DNA of 36,908 nt from a virus. This document shows, in pieces, positions 22,835 through 29,265 of this stretch. Numbering within the stretch: position 1 is the first letter of the stretch; the number at the start of each line of letters is the position of its first letter. The DNA is taken from IMG/VR virus record IMGVR_UViG_3300012204_000014, positions 1 to 36,908 of that record. One strand, given 5' to 3'. Both the position numbers and the translations under genes were made by a program. Under the pieces are notes generated by a model, which was not told where the DNA came from, searched no databases, and was given only the letters and a program-made list of their open reading frames with translations.

Positions 22835-22900
22835 GTTCCATCCTTCATTGTTGCAAGTGAGTCGGCCTGCTGCCCCTGAGAAGCCAGCAGGCCGATTTTT
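22835..22900 (+). ncRNA. Candidate antisense RNA over the initiator leader (OOP-like)
   Basis: TGGTAAGAT at 22820-22828 on the plus strand is an extended -10 (no good -35 is seen). An RNA from about 22835 would end at a strong terminator, giving roughly 66 nt, and would be complementary to the initiator RBS (22841-22845) and leader. No plus-strand gene is near to need that terminator. Existence of the RNA is inferred from these two signals. Confidence 0.4.
22862..22900 (+). terminator. Rho-independent terminator on the plus strand
   Basis: Stem TCGGCCTGCTG (22862-22872) with CAGCAGGCCGA (22885-22895), a perfect 11 bp with a 12-base loop, followed by TTTTT at 22896-22900. The T-run is on the plus strand although the genes around are on the minus strand. 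Confidence 0.8.
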
Positions 22901-22917
22901 GTGCCCGAATGACGCTG

Positions 22918-23088
22918 CTACCAGGTGGCCCGGAGCCGTGGCGGCAGTTTCCGAACTTTTCCGAACGGGGCTGCTCTCCAGGGCGTGAGCCAGAGTGCGC
23001 AGCGGTAGCACCAGCGCGGATCGCTGAGACTGGGCAGATAGTGGCGCGTGAGGCAGCCAGGGCAGCGGCGGGCTGTTCTAGTGTGCAT
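22918..23088 (-). CDS. Small zinc-ribbon protein
   Basis: A 56-residue protein starting at ATG 23088 after a strong RBS (AGGAGG, six bases upstream). It has CPGC at about residues 9-12 and CYRC at 27-30, two CxxC pairs 15 residues apart as in a zinc ribbon, then a basic C-terminus (GKVRKLPPRLRATW). It overlaps the end of the upstream gene by 11 bp. It is probably a small DNA-binding protein of the early region. The end of the gene is close to the plus-strand terminator at 22862-22900. Confidence 0.6.
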   Translation of the reverse strand: MHTRTARRCPGCLTRHYLPSLSDPRWCYRCALWLTPWRAAPFGKVRKLPPRLRATW

Positions 23089-23461
23089 CACCCACCTCCT
23101 CCAGGAGTGGCGCGTGGCCATTCGTGGCCATTTCTGCGATCCGCGTGGCAAATGCCTGCTCGCCTATCGCGGCTTCGAGCGCGGCGATGTGCTCCTGGTA
23201 GACACTGAGCCGTGTCAAAAGCTCACTAACGTGACAGTCGGCCTCGACCGATCGTTGCTCACTTGCCCGGAGCAGAGAAACCAGTTCGGCATTCCGGGCG
23301 CGCAGCTCAATCAGTGGCCAGTCCGACGCGCGGCCGACGACGGCACGCTGCTGGCCGTCGACCTTGAGAATGAGCCGCTGCTCGTAGTAGTCGGCACCGG
23401 CGACGGTGCCGAGAAAGAGCCAGTCCAGGTCGCGCGCGTCAGTTGTGGTAAAATGCTCCAT
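23078..23461 (-). CDS. First gene of the leftward early operon: coiled-coil protein
   Basis: A 127-residue protein starting at ATG 23461 with AAGGAG at 23472-23477. The first half (DLDWLFLGTVAGADYYEQRL, ILKVDGQQRAVVG) is beta-rich; the second half is a leucine-rich coiled coil (IELRARNAELVSLLRASEQR and on). It heads the leftward operon and is preceded by a 15-bp hairpin ending right at the RBS, which may control its translation. No function is recognised. Confidence 0.6.
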   Translation of the reverse strand: MEHFTTTDARDLDWLFLGTVAGADYYEQRLILKVDGQQRAVVGRASDWPLIELRARNAELVSLLRASEQRSVEADCHVSELLTRLSVYQEHIAALEAAIGEQAFATRIAEMATNGHAPLLEEVGDAH

Positions 23462-23477
23462 GGTTGATGTACTCCTT

Positions 23478-23519
23478 TGCCCCCAGTTGCGATCGTTTGA
23501 GGGTTCGCAGCTGGGGGCA
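23478..23519. promoter_or_regulatory. 15-bp hairpin in the leader of the early operon
   Basis: Arms 23478-23492 and 23505-23519 pair over 15 bp (one G-T) with a 12-base loop. In the minus direction it ends one base before the AAGGAG box of gene 23461. On the plus strand a TGGTAAAAT element at 23446-23454 lies just inside that gene, the same arrangement as at the initiator gene, so it might also end a short antisense RNA. Confidence 0.5.
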
Positions 23520-23524
23520 TTGAT

Positions 23525-23632
23525 TGTGGTAGAATAGCGGCGGACGCAGCACGACTCGCCTGTACCCTTTTCGCGAGTCGTGCTGTAGCAGCGGTGTGGC
23601 CCCATTCGTGTGTCGTAGACACGGGTGGGGCC
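23525..23632. promoter_or_regulatory. Divergent promoter candidate and two leader hairpins before the integrase
   Basis: TTGTGGTAGAAT (23525-23535) gives an extended -10 on the plus strand; the overlapping TAGAATA also reads as TATTCT on the minus strand toward the early operon. Downstream on the plus strand are a perfect 13-bp hairpin (23547-23559/23573-23585) and a 14-bp hairpin (23598-23611/23619-23632) followed by TTCGTGTT. The integrase starts 127 bases later, so readthrough of these hairpins may set integrase level. Confidence 0.45.
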
Positions 23633-23758
23633 TTCGTGTTACCACTTCATGGTTCCCTCGCTTTCGATAACCGTTGCACCCGGATAGTGCCCCAATCCGC
23701 CACCCCGGCACGTTGCCGCATGGGGCGGATCTGCCGCCCTGTATGCGGAGGTGTGGAC

Positions 23759-24757
23759 ATGCAGATTGAAGAGGCTGTTGGTGTGTTTCTGGCGCATCGT
23801 CGCGCAAAGCGACTGAGCCAGAACTCGCTGGATCGCTACGCCCAGGCGTTGCAACGGTGGCAGCGCTGGCGGGCGACTCTGGTGTTGCCAAACGACGTGG
23901 ACGCGGTGGAGATAGCTGAGCTACGCGACTTTTTCACCTACCTGCTCTACGAGCACGTCCCCCACAGTGACAACCCTCGACGGCACGCGGCGGCCGCACC
24001 TGGTTTGGCGCCGGCGACGGTCCTCAGCACGCGCAACGTGCTGCGCGCCTTCTGGACATTCGCAGCGGGTGAGGGGTGGCTGCGCGAGGCGCAGCGCGAC
24101 TATTTCCGAGGCGATCGGATACCGCGCCCCATGATCGAACTGGAGGATCGGCCGTTTTGGAGTGACGACCTCGTGGACGCCCTGCTTGGTGCCTGTACGG
24201 GTTCAGCCGAGGAGACCGCGCGAGACCAGGCAATCATCCTGCTCTTCTACGAGAGCGGGATGCGGCTCGACGAGCTGAGCCGGCTGGAAGAGAATGCCGA
24301 GTTTCAACTTGAGAATCGCGCGGCGCGGATCGTCGGCAAGGGCCGCAAGCGGCGCTGGATCTTCTGGCACGATCGCGCCGATACCGCGCTACGTGCCTAC
24401 TTGCCGCTGCGCCGGGGCGGGCCAGGCGGCGCGCTGTTCCGGAGCATGTCGCCGAAAAACAACGGCGGCGCGCTGAGTCGGGATGCGATCCGGGCGCTGA
24501 TCAAGCGTCTCGCCCGGCGGGCCGGCATTGAACTGCCCAAGCAGGCGCCGATCCACGCCGGCCGCCACGGCTTCGCCCACGCGATGATCGATGGCGGCGC
24601 CGAGATCAGCGAGCTGGCGCAGATGATGGGCCATAGCTCCCTGGATACGACCTATCGCTATGTGCGCGAGCGCCGCGACAGGCTTCAGGAAGCGCACCGC
24701 CAGGCGCATATGCAGCGATTACAGCGCGACATTCCCGCTCCGATTCATAATCGCTAG
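23759..24757 (+). CDS. int: Tyrosine recombinase, phage integrase
   Basis: A 332-residue tyrosine recombinase. ATG 23759 has GGAGGT six bases upstream. The N-terminal SAM-like core-binding domain covers about residues 1-95 (VFLAHRRAKRLSQNSLDRYA). The catalytic set is present: Arg in SGMRLDELSRL, Lys in GKGRKRRW, His-x-x-Arg in HAGRHGFAHAM, His in MMGHSSLDTT and the Tyr nucleophile in YRYVRER. Its stop codon directly abuts a tRNA 3' end (attP), the usual layout for integrases that use tRNA genes. It integrates and, with an excisionase, excises the phage. Confidence 0.92.
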   Translation: MQIEEAVGVFLAHRRAKRLSQNSLDRYAQALQRWQRWRATLVLPNDVDAVEIAELRDFFTYLLYEHVPHSDNPRRHAAAAPGLAPATVLSTRNVLRAFWTFAAGEGWLREAQRDYFRGDRIPRPMIELEDRPFWSDDLVDALLGACTGSAEETARDQAIILLFYESGMRLDELSRLEENAEFQLENRAARIVGKGRKRRWIFWHDRADTALRAYLPLRRGGPGGALFRSMSPKNNGGALSRDAIRALIKRLARRAGIELPKQAPIHAGRHGFAHAMIDGGAEISELAQMMGHSSLDTTYRYVRERRDRLQEAHRQAHMQRLQRDIPAPIHNR

Positions 24758-24788
24758 GTCACAGGTTCGATCCCCGTCACCGGCACCA
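24758..24788 (+). other. attP: tRNA 3' end core
   Basis: The 31 bases after the integrase stop form a tRNA 3' end: T arm (T loop TTCGATC at 24766-24772), acceptor strand CACCGGC, discriminator A and CCA. No 5' tRNA half is upstream, where the integrase lies, so this is a core copied from a host tRNA gene, restored on integration. The matching 5' acceptor strand would be GCCGGTG, as in some tRNA-Thr genes. No second copy is in the window. Confidence 0.85.
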
Positions 24789-24861
24789 ACCTTTCCTTTT
24801 CCCTCCCCGCCCCGTATGCAGGGGTTGACATTGTGGTTTCAACGAAGCACGGGAGGACACA

Positions 24862-25416
24862 ATGAAATACGTGGCAGTTCTGGCGCTCTCAGTAGCGCTG
24901 CTCGTGGGCTGTGGCGGGTCGGTCGTGGAAGCGCCAACCGCGCCGGCACCACAGGCGGCGCCAACTGACGTGCCACCAACGGAGATCCTGGCGGTGATCG
25001 CGGCCGATACACCGACCGATGCCCCAGCGACGAAGGTTCAGGCGGTACAGGCCACACGCGCGCCGCAACTCACGGCGACGAAGGCGGCAACGAACACGCC
25101 TTTACCATCGGCGACGGCGACGATCACACCAACTGCAACACGCTTGCCGACAGCCAAACCGACCGCCCAGCCCGTTGCGACTGCCAAGCCAGCGCCGAAA
25201 CCGACCGCAGTACCGAAGCCAACGGCGGCGCCGGCGCCGCGAGCGACGAACACGCCCGCGCCGGCTGCCAAGAGTTTCGACAACAATGGCGACGGCAAGG
25301 TAACGTGTGCGGACTTCAAAACCCAGGCCGAGGCCAAGGTCGCGCTGGCGGCCGGCTACACCAAGCTCGACAACGACGGCGATGGCATTCCCTGTGAGTC
25401 GCTGCCACCGGGGTAG
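24862..25416 (+). CDS. Lipoprotein with Excalibur-type calcium-binding domain (moron)
   Basis: A 184-residue protein with RBS GGGAGGA. Residues 1-17 form a lipoprotein signal with lipobox LVGC. Residues 20-135 are a long Thr/Pro/Ala/Lys linker typical of Chloroflexota surface proteins. The last 50 residues (DNNGDGKVTCADFKTQAEAK, then LDNDGDGIPCE) match the Excalibur calcium-binding domain with two Asp-rich loops and two Cys. It lies right after attP in its own transcription unit. Such phage lipoproteins can alter the host surface or block superinfection; here that is inference. Confidence 0.75.
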   Translation: MKYVAVLALSVALLVGCGGSVVEAPTAPAPQAAPTDVPPTEILAVIAADTPTDAPATKVQAVQATRAPQLTATKAATNTPLPSATATITPTATRLPTAKPTAQPVATAKPAPKPTAVPKPTAAPAPRATNTPAPAAKSFDNNGDGKVTCADFKTQAEAKVALAAGYTKLDNDGDGIPCESLPPG

Positions 25417-25546
25417 TACGAAACTCCTACGCATGCCCGTTCACATCTTGGGGCGGTGGCGTAGAATGTAAATATTCGGTTAGCGCGGTGTCGTCCGCCC
25501 CGTGCGTATCATGGATCATCAATGCAGCACGCACAGGAGGGTAACG

Positions 25547-26161
25547 ATGGACACTGGTATTCGACGGCTCGTTCTCGCTGGGCTCATGGCGCTCGCGCTG
25601 GCCGGGTGTGGCGCGGCGCCGACCGCTGCGCCGGCGCTCGTGGCGCAAGCGACGGTGGCACCGACGGCAACGGTCGCACCGACTAGTACACCAGCGCCGA
25701 CGGCGACACCGAGACCAAAACCGACAGCAGCGGAACAGATAGGACCTGGACTCGGCATTTCGCGGGCGGTGCTTCAGTCGAAGTTCGAGGGTGCGCCCTT
25801 CAACGTGACCTTCAAAGATGATCCGAAGACAGAGAAGGGTCCGGTTGTCAAGGGCATATCGAATGCGAAGGGCGTAACCGTCTACTTGCGCGGCGCACCG
25901 GAGAACATCCAGGAAGCTCAGATACAGGCGGTCTTCGATGAAGGTGCGACCAGCGAGGATGCGTTACGACACATGATCGCGCTCCTGGAGGTCGCAGCGC
26001 CGGGCATCAATAACCCGACGATCTGGCTGAGGCCGCATCTCGATAACGCGATAGCGACGAAGAGCGATGTCGCAATCGAAGGCGGCCGAACGATCTCAAT
26101 TATCGCTGTTCAGGACCCGACGATCATTATCCTGAGCGTGCTCCCGGCGCCGAAGTTGTAA
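25547..26161 (+). CDS. Lipoprotein with Thr/Pro linker (moron)
   Basis: A 204-residue protein, ATG 25547 with AGGAGGG upstream. A signal with lipobox LAGC ends at about residue 20, then comes an Ala/Pro/Thr linker (to residue 65), then a 140-residue globular domain (GISRAVLQSKFEGAPFNVTF, VTVYLRGAPENIQEAQIQAV, EDALRHMIALLEVAAPG) with an alpha-beta pattern. No family is recognised for the globular part. It follows another lipoprotein and precedes a terminator, suggesting a lysogenic conversion cassette. Confidence 0.7.
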   Translation: MDTGIRRLVLAGLMALALAGCGAAPTAAPALVAQATVAPTATVAPTSTPAPTATPRPKPTAAEQIGPGLGISRAVLQSKFEGAPFNVTFKDDPKTEKGPVVKGISNAKGVTVYLRGAPENIQEAQIQAVFDEGATSEDALRHMIALLEVAAPGINNPTIWLRPHLDNAIATKSDVAIEGGRTISIIAVQDPTIIILSVLPAPKL

Positions 26162-26209
26162 TCCCGCGCGAACCGGGCGCGGGTCTGAACACACTCCGCT
26201 TGGAGGTGT

Positions 26210-26229
26210 GGCCCTAGATTGGGCCTTTT
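26210..26229 (+). terminator. Terminator after the second lipoprotein gene
   Basis: GGCCC (26210-26214) pairs with GGGCC (26221-26225) around a 6-base loop, followed by TTTT. A second hairpin, CCCGCGC/GCGCGGG (26163-26169/26177-26183), lies just upstream after the stop codon. The short stem makes it only moderately strong. Confidence 0.5.
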
Positions 26230-26322
26230 CGCAGGTTGTCAAGGTGCTAACTAAGCAGTAGCGAGGAAGGCACTCGACATAGGTGGTTCGCTGAACGGCT
26301 GGAACTGAGCAGCGCGCCACAC

Positions 26323-26370
26323 AAAGCCCTAGCCTGGCTCGTCCTTAAGCAGCGACCAGGCTAGGGCTTT
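26323..26370. terminator. Bidirectional terminator overlapping the HTH gene end
   Basis: AAAGCCCTAGCCTGG (26323-26337) pairs perfectly with 26356-26370 (15 bp, 18-base loop); both ends have a short A/T run. The loop holds the stop codon of the minus-strand HTH gene and one arm encodes its last residues. It separates the convergent lipoprotein and HTH units. Confidence 0.7.
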
Positions 26371-26584
26371 GCTGTTGGCTGCCCATTTTACCTGAATCTC
26401 CGCCGGTCTGCGATTCTGTGCTTGCCTTAATGAATGCCGCGATCGCCGCGCTGGTGACACGCCGATCGGTCCCCACAAACACATACGCCAGCTTCCCCTG
26501 CTTCATCCACTTGTAGACCGCTTGCGGCGTGACTTTGAGCCGCTCAGCGACCTCTGGGATCGTAAAGTATTCCTCGTTCACTGA
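26345..26584 (-). CDS. Excisionase-family helix-turn-helix DNA-binding protein
   Basis: A 79-residue protein. GTG 26584 is chosen because GAGGAGG lies seven bases upstream and the promoter lies within the longer ORF upstream of it. Residues 2-52 (EEYFTIPEVAERLKVTPQAV, YKWMKQGKLAYVFVGTDRRV) match the HTH_17/MerR-like excisionase domain. The Ser/Gln-rich tail overlaps the terminator. It may be the Xis partner of the integrase or a regulator of the divergent promoters next to it. Confidence 0.75.
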   Translation of the reverse strand, partial: SVNEEYFTIPEVAERLKVTPQAVYKWMKQGKLAYVFVGTDRRVTSAAIAAFIKASTESQTGGDSGKMGSQQQSPSLVAA

Positions 26585-26614
26585 CTGACCTCCTCTCGCT
26601 ATCGCGTTGATGCC

Positions 26615-26643
26615 AGTATAGACTAGTGTATGGTAGTTGTCAA
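26615..26643 (-). promoter_or_regulatory. Consensus sigma70-type promoter for the HTH gene
   Basis: On the minus strand TTGACA (26638-26643) and TATACT (26615-26620) are 17 bp apart, nearly a perfect consensus. The transcript would start near 26608 and reach GTG 26584 after its RBS. Confidence 0.85.
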
Positions 26644-26673
26644 TAACATTATCGTCATCTTGCGATGAAACCA

Positions 26674-26702
26674 TTGACTTCTAGCCTTATCCAGTGTATA
26701 CT
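26674..26702 (+). promoter_or_regulatory. Consensus sigma70-type promoter for the SWIM gene operon
   Basis: TTGACT (26674-26679) and TATACT (26697-26702) are 17 bp apart. It is divergent from the HTH promoter about 30 bp away. Similar AGTGTAT(G/A)(G/C)TA words lie in both promoters (26625 and 26693 regions), possible operators for one regulator. Confidence 0.8.
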
Positions 26703-26744
26703 ACATTCAACGGGATTAAACGACACACAACAGGAGCCACCGCT

Positions 26745-27491
26745 ATGACCACCGAACGCGACCGCATCCAGGCCCGCACCGCCGCTGAGGCGCAGCACGT
26801 GGCCAAAGCAACCCGCATCGATCTCAACGCCTTCCTGGCGCTCTCCGATGCCGAGCGCGGCGCGCGCTGGCGGCAGTGGTCGCTCGCAAGCAAGCAGGAC
26901 GTGGTTATCCAGCAGATCGAGGCGCTGGGGTACGACTGGGACGCCGCGGCGGTCGCGCACTTCGTGGCGAAATACGACACCAGGTGGGAGAACGGCCAGC
27001 AGGACAGCGACCTGGTCGTTCCGGCCGCCTCGGCCATCCTGGCGCGCGCCAGTGACGACAGCGACACGGCGCGGCGGCACGAGGATTACCAGGGCGTCCG
27101 CCAGCTCGACCGGGTGCGGATGAACGTCCTACGCGGCGCGCGGCTCTGCTGGGTGCGGGGCGATCTGCTGATTGCCTCGATTAACCACCCTGGTGTGGTC
27201 TACAGTGTCAACCGCAGCGGGTGCAGCTGCCCGAACGGCGCGGCCGGCCGGGCGCAGTGCTGGCACGTGGCCCTGTTCGATCTCCTGCTGGCGATGCTGG
27301 AGACCGAGGCCGAGACGGCCGATATGGAAGCGGGCGCTGACGACGATGAGACGCCGGCGCCGCTGCCACTGCCGACGTGGCCGAGCGAGCTGGGCGACAC
27401 CGAGGGCGACCCCACGCCGCCCGATCGCCCACGCCGCCCACTGGCCTTGATAGTCGTCGCCGCCCGCGCGCGCTGCTGGGCAACGCTGTAA
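26745..27491 (+). CDS. SWIM zinc-finger protein
   Basis: A 248-residue protein; ATG 26745 has CAGGAG upstream and lies just downstream of the promoter, whereas an ATG at 26694 falls in the promoter. Residues 1-120 are helical. At about residues 155-182 the text YSVNRSGCSCPNGAAGRAQC followed by WH gives CxC-x(n)-CxH, a SWIM zinc finger, used for DNA or protein binding. The acidic/Pro-rich tail is disordered. It is the first gene of the rightward middle operon and overlaps the next ATG (TAATG). Confidence 0.75.
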   Translation: MTTERDRIQARTAAEAQHVAKATRIDLNAFLALSDAERGARWRQWSLASKQDVVIQQIEALGYDWDAAAVAHFVAKYDTRWENGQQDSDLVVPAASAILARASDDSDTARRHEDYQGVRQLDRVRMNVLRGARLCWVRGDLLIASINHPGVVYSVNRSGCSCPNGAAGRAQCWHVALFDLLLAMLETEAETADMEAGADDDETPAPLPLPTWPSELGDTEGDPTPPDRPRRPLALIVVAARARCWATL

Positions 27492-27967
27492 TGTGGCCCT
27501 GGAACGCCAGCACGATGGGCGAGGTGTATCTCTTCCATTTCAATGCGCCGCTGGGCAATTTGAGCAACCCGCGCGCCCAGGCCCGGCATTATCTGGGCTT
27601 TAGCGACGACTTGGACAGTCGGATCGCCAAGCAGCTCGCAGGCCGCGGCGCGAAGCTGGTGGCGGCGGCGCTGAAACAGGGGCTCATCTTCGAGCTCTAT
27701 CACTGGCCGGCGTGCCTGGCCGTGGAGAAGCTGGTCAAGAAGACCAAGAAGACCAGCCTGTACTGTCCGGCGTGCTGCGCGGCGGCTAAGCGCAGGGTGA
27801 GGGCGCTGCCCACGCCGCCGGCGACTCAGCTGGCCTTCGACTTCGACACGGGCGAGCTGCCGACGATCGAGCTCGGCCGCATGGACTGGCTGGAGATCAA
27901 GATCAATCAGGAGTGGCGTTCGCTGCGCATTCCCACGCCGGCGGGGATAGACGACGATTTATTGTGA
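27491..27967 (+). CDS. GIY-YIG-like endonuclease-fold protein
   Basis: A 158-residue protein starting in a TAATG overlap with the SWIM gene. Residues about 9-75 (GEVYLFHFNAPLGN, ARHYLGFSDDLDSRIAKQLA, FELYHWPACLAVEK) follow the GIY-YIG plan, with a VYLFHF strand, an HYLGF strand and a following Arg. A Cys set (YCPACCAAAKRR) suggests an added zinc site. Homologues of this style occur in cyanobacteria and actinobacterial mobile elements. The catalytic Glu/Asn of true nucleases is not certain. Confidence 0.55.
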   Translation: MWPWNASTMGEVYLFHFNAPLGNLSNPRAQARHYLGFSDDLDSRIAKQLAGRGAKLVAAALKQGLIFELYHWPACLAVEKLVKKTKKTSLYCPACCAAAKRRVRALPTPPATQLAFDFDTGELPTIELGRMDWLEIKINQEWRSLRIPTPAGIDDDLL

Positions 27968-27981
27968 GGAGCATAAACACG

Positions 27982-28254
27982 ATGCATGGCCCACTTGCAC
28001 ATTGTTCTAAGCCAAACAGCAGCGAAACCGGGTTATATCTTAGTGATGCTCGTTTCATGAACAATGCGCCACTTCAGACCGAGATCATCACAATCGAGGG
28101 GTTTGACGCACTTATCGATACATATCGCCCTGCTTTCGTCATGTTTCAGTTTTACGGCTATCCCCGGCGCGGCGTGGAGATCGAGAAGGCCCGTAAGCTC
28201 GTTGAGAAACTGCTCAGACAGTACGCACGTGGCGAATGGGGCCGATTTCGCTGA
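27982..28254 (+). CDS. Hypothetical small protein
   Basis: A 90-residue protein starting at ATG 27982, with GAGGAG thirteen bases upstream (a rather long spacing). The text (LQTEIITIEGFDALIDTYRP, FVMFQFYGYPRRGVEIEKAR) suggests an alpha-beta fold with a basic C-terminus. Its DNA is more AT-rich than that of its neighbours, hinting at recent acquisition. No family is recognised. Confidence 0.5.
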   Translation: MHGPLAHCSKPNSSETGLYLSDARFMNNAPLQTEIITIEGFDALIDTYRPAFVMFQFYGYPRRGVEIEKARKLVEKLLRQYARGEWGRFR

Positions 28255-28264
28255 ATCTCACCCT

Positions 28265-28299
28265 GGGGCGGATGCCGGTTTACTTCGCCGGCCCGCCCC
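28265..28299 (+). promoter_or_regulatory. GC hairpin before the next small gene
   Basis: GGGGCGG..GCCGG (28265-28278) pairs with CCGGC-CCGCCCC (28288-28299), 12 bp with a 2-base bulge and a 9-base loop, ending 6 bases before an AGGAGG box. It may separate 28254 and 28315 or influence translation of the latter. There is no T-run. Confidence 0.45.
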
Positions 28300-28314
28300 G
28301 TTCAGGAGGCACCT

Positions 28315-28503
28315 ATGTTCTACGTCCTGATCTGCCTATCTATCGCCCTGGCGATCGTGCTTATCGCCAGCTACCTACCGCGCCAGACCCCGACGCACTG
28401 CCGGTGCGGCAAGAAGGCTGACATCATCGACGACGCCCAGCCCTGGCGCGTCTGGTGCGCCCGATGCTGGCTCAAGAAAGCGCGTGTACCAAAAAACGGG
28501 TAA
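28315..28503 (+). CDS. Small TM protein with zinc ribbon
   Basis: A 62-residue protein with AGGAGG upstream of ATG 28315. Residues 2-20 (FYVLICLSIALAIVLIAS) form one TM helix; the rest has CRCG and CARC, a probable zinc ribbon in the cytoplasm, and a basic end. It would anchor a zinc ribbon to the membrane, similar in plan to other small TM proteins of this phage. Confidence 0.6.
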   Translation: MFYVLICLSIALAIVLIASYLPRQTPTHCRCGKKADIIDDAQPWRVWCARCWLKKARVPKNG

Positions 28504-28541
28504 CTGAAAAGGATTACACTCATAATGAAAGTGAGGCCACC

Positions 28542-29000
28542 ATGTCCCAGATGAACCGCCCCGTGCGCAACCTGAGCGCACCCGACACGACCACCCCGCT
28601 GGCGACTGAGGATGCGCCGGCGCCAAAGCCCGCCCGGCCCACATCGCTCGCCGAGGCTGCCGTCCCCGGCCCGACCGCCGGGGCGGGCGAGCTTCCACGC
28701 GTCGAGCTGCGCACGACCGTCGAGCACCGCGGCCGCGCGTTCGTCATTGTCGCCAGTGGCATGACCCTGGATCAGTTCTGTGACCTGCTCGACCGCCGCG
28801 GCTACGCAGCGCCATCTCTGACGCAGGAATGGCAGCGGCTGCCCGACGGCACGCCGATCTGCCCCAAGCACCACGCCCCGATGCGCGCCAGAGAAAAGCA
28901 GGGCGACACCTGGTACAGTCACAACGTCGGCACCCGCGACGCGCCGATCTACTGCAAGGGCTACCACGGCAAGGACAGCCCCGGCTATGAGCACGAATAG
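28542..29000 (+). CDS. Hypothetical protein with C-terminal zinc-binding-like domain
   Basis: A 152-residue protein with ATG 28542 preceded by GAGGC. The N-terminal 50 residues are Pro/Ala/Thr-rich and disordered. Residues about 60-95 (RVELRTTVEHRGRAFVIVAS, GMTLDQFCDLLDRRG) form a small alpha-beta unit. The end has ICPKHHAPMRAREKQGDTWY followed by YCKGYHG, Cys and His in a pattern like a one-zinc finger found in several phage proteins (CPxHxxPM.. type). The role is unknown; single-stranded DNA binding is possible. Confidence 0.6.
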   Translation: MSQMNRPVRNLSAPDTTTPLATEDAPAPKPARPTSLAEAAVPGPTAGAGELPRVELRTTVEHRGRAFVIVASGMTLDQFCDLLDRRGYAAPSLTQEWQRLPDGTPICPKHHAPMRAREKQGDTWYSHNVGTRDAPIYCKGYHGKDSPGYEHE

Positions 29001-29017
29001 CGAGCGGGGAGCAGCAG

Positions 29018-29047
29018 CAGCGCCGGCCGCGTGGGCAGCCGGCGCTG
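29018..29047 (+). terminator. GC hairpin at the end of the middle operon
   Basis: CAGCGCCGGC (29018-29027) pairs perfectly with GCCGGCGCTG (29038-29047), 10 bp with a 10-base loop. It follows the stop of the previous gene by 18 bases. No T-run follows, so termination may be rho-assisted. Confidence 0.5.
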
Positions 29048-29121
29048 TGGCAGTGATTGGGAGGAATGTGGGGTTCATAGGACTCAACGCACACCGAGAC
29101 GTTTTTCGCACACGCCCGATC

Positions 29122-29180
29122 TGCTATACTCGCCTGAGACACGAAAAAGCCGCCCGTGCTTTGGGAGCGCTGGGGCGGCT
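29122..29180 (+). promoter_or_regulatory. Extended -10 promoter followed by an attenuator-like hairpin
   Basis: TGCTATACT (29122-29130) is an extended -10 with no good -35. The RNA would meet the hairpin AGCCGCCC/GGGCGGCT (29148-29155/29173-29180, 17-base loop) and then TCTTCC. On the minus strand the same hairpin is followed by TTTTT, a better terminator. The gene at 29266 follows. Control by readthrough is inference. Confidence 0.5.
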
Positions 29181-29265
29181 CTTCCTGTACGGCCCGGCCA
29201 AGGGCATAGCGCTATTCTGACCGACCCGGCCACAAATGTCAAGCGCCCCCCACTTGGAGATTCTC

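Noticed and set aside
24820-24845. TTGACA at about 24826 as a full promoter for the first lipoprotein
   Set aside because: No acceptable -10 at 16-18 bp spacing was found, so I did not list it as a feature.
26345-26584. HTH gene as a CI-type lysogeny repressor
   Set aside because: The HTH is of excisionase/MerR type and lacks a dimerisation or LexA-like domain; lysogeny repression is not supported.
28371-29111. Minus-strand open frame over 28315-29000
   Set aside because: Shadow of two plus-strand genes with good RBS and Cys motifs; no RBS of its own.
28987-29220. Plus-strand open frame after gene 28542
   Set aside because: It runs through two hairpins and a promoter-like element, has no RBS and its text has no protein-like pattern.
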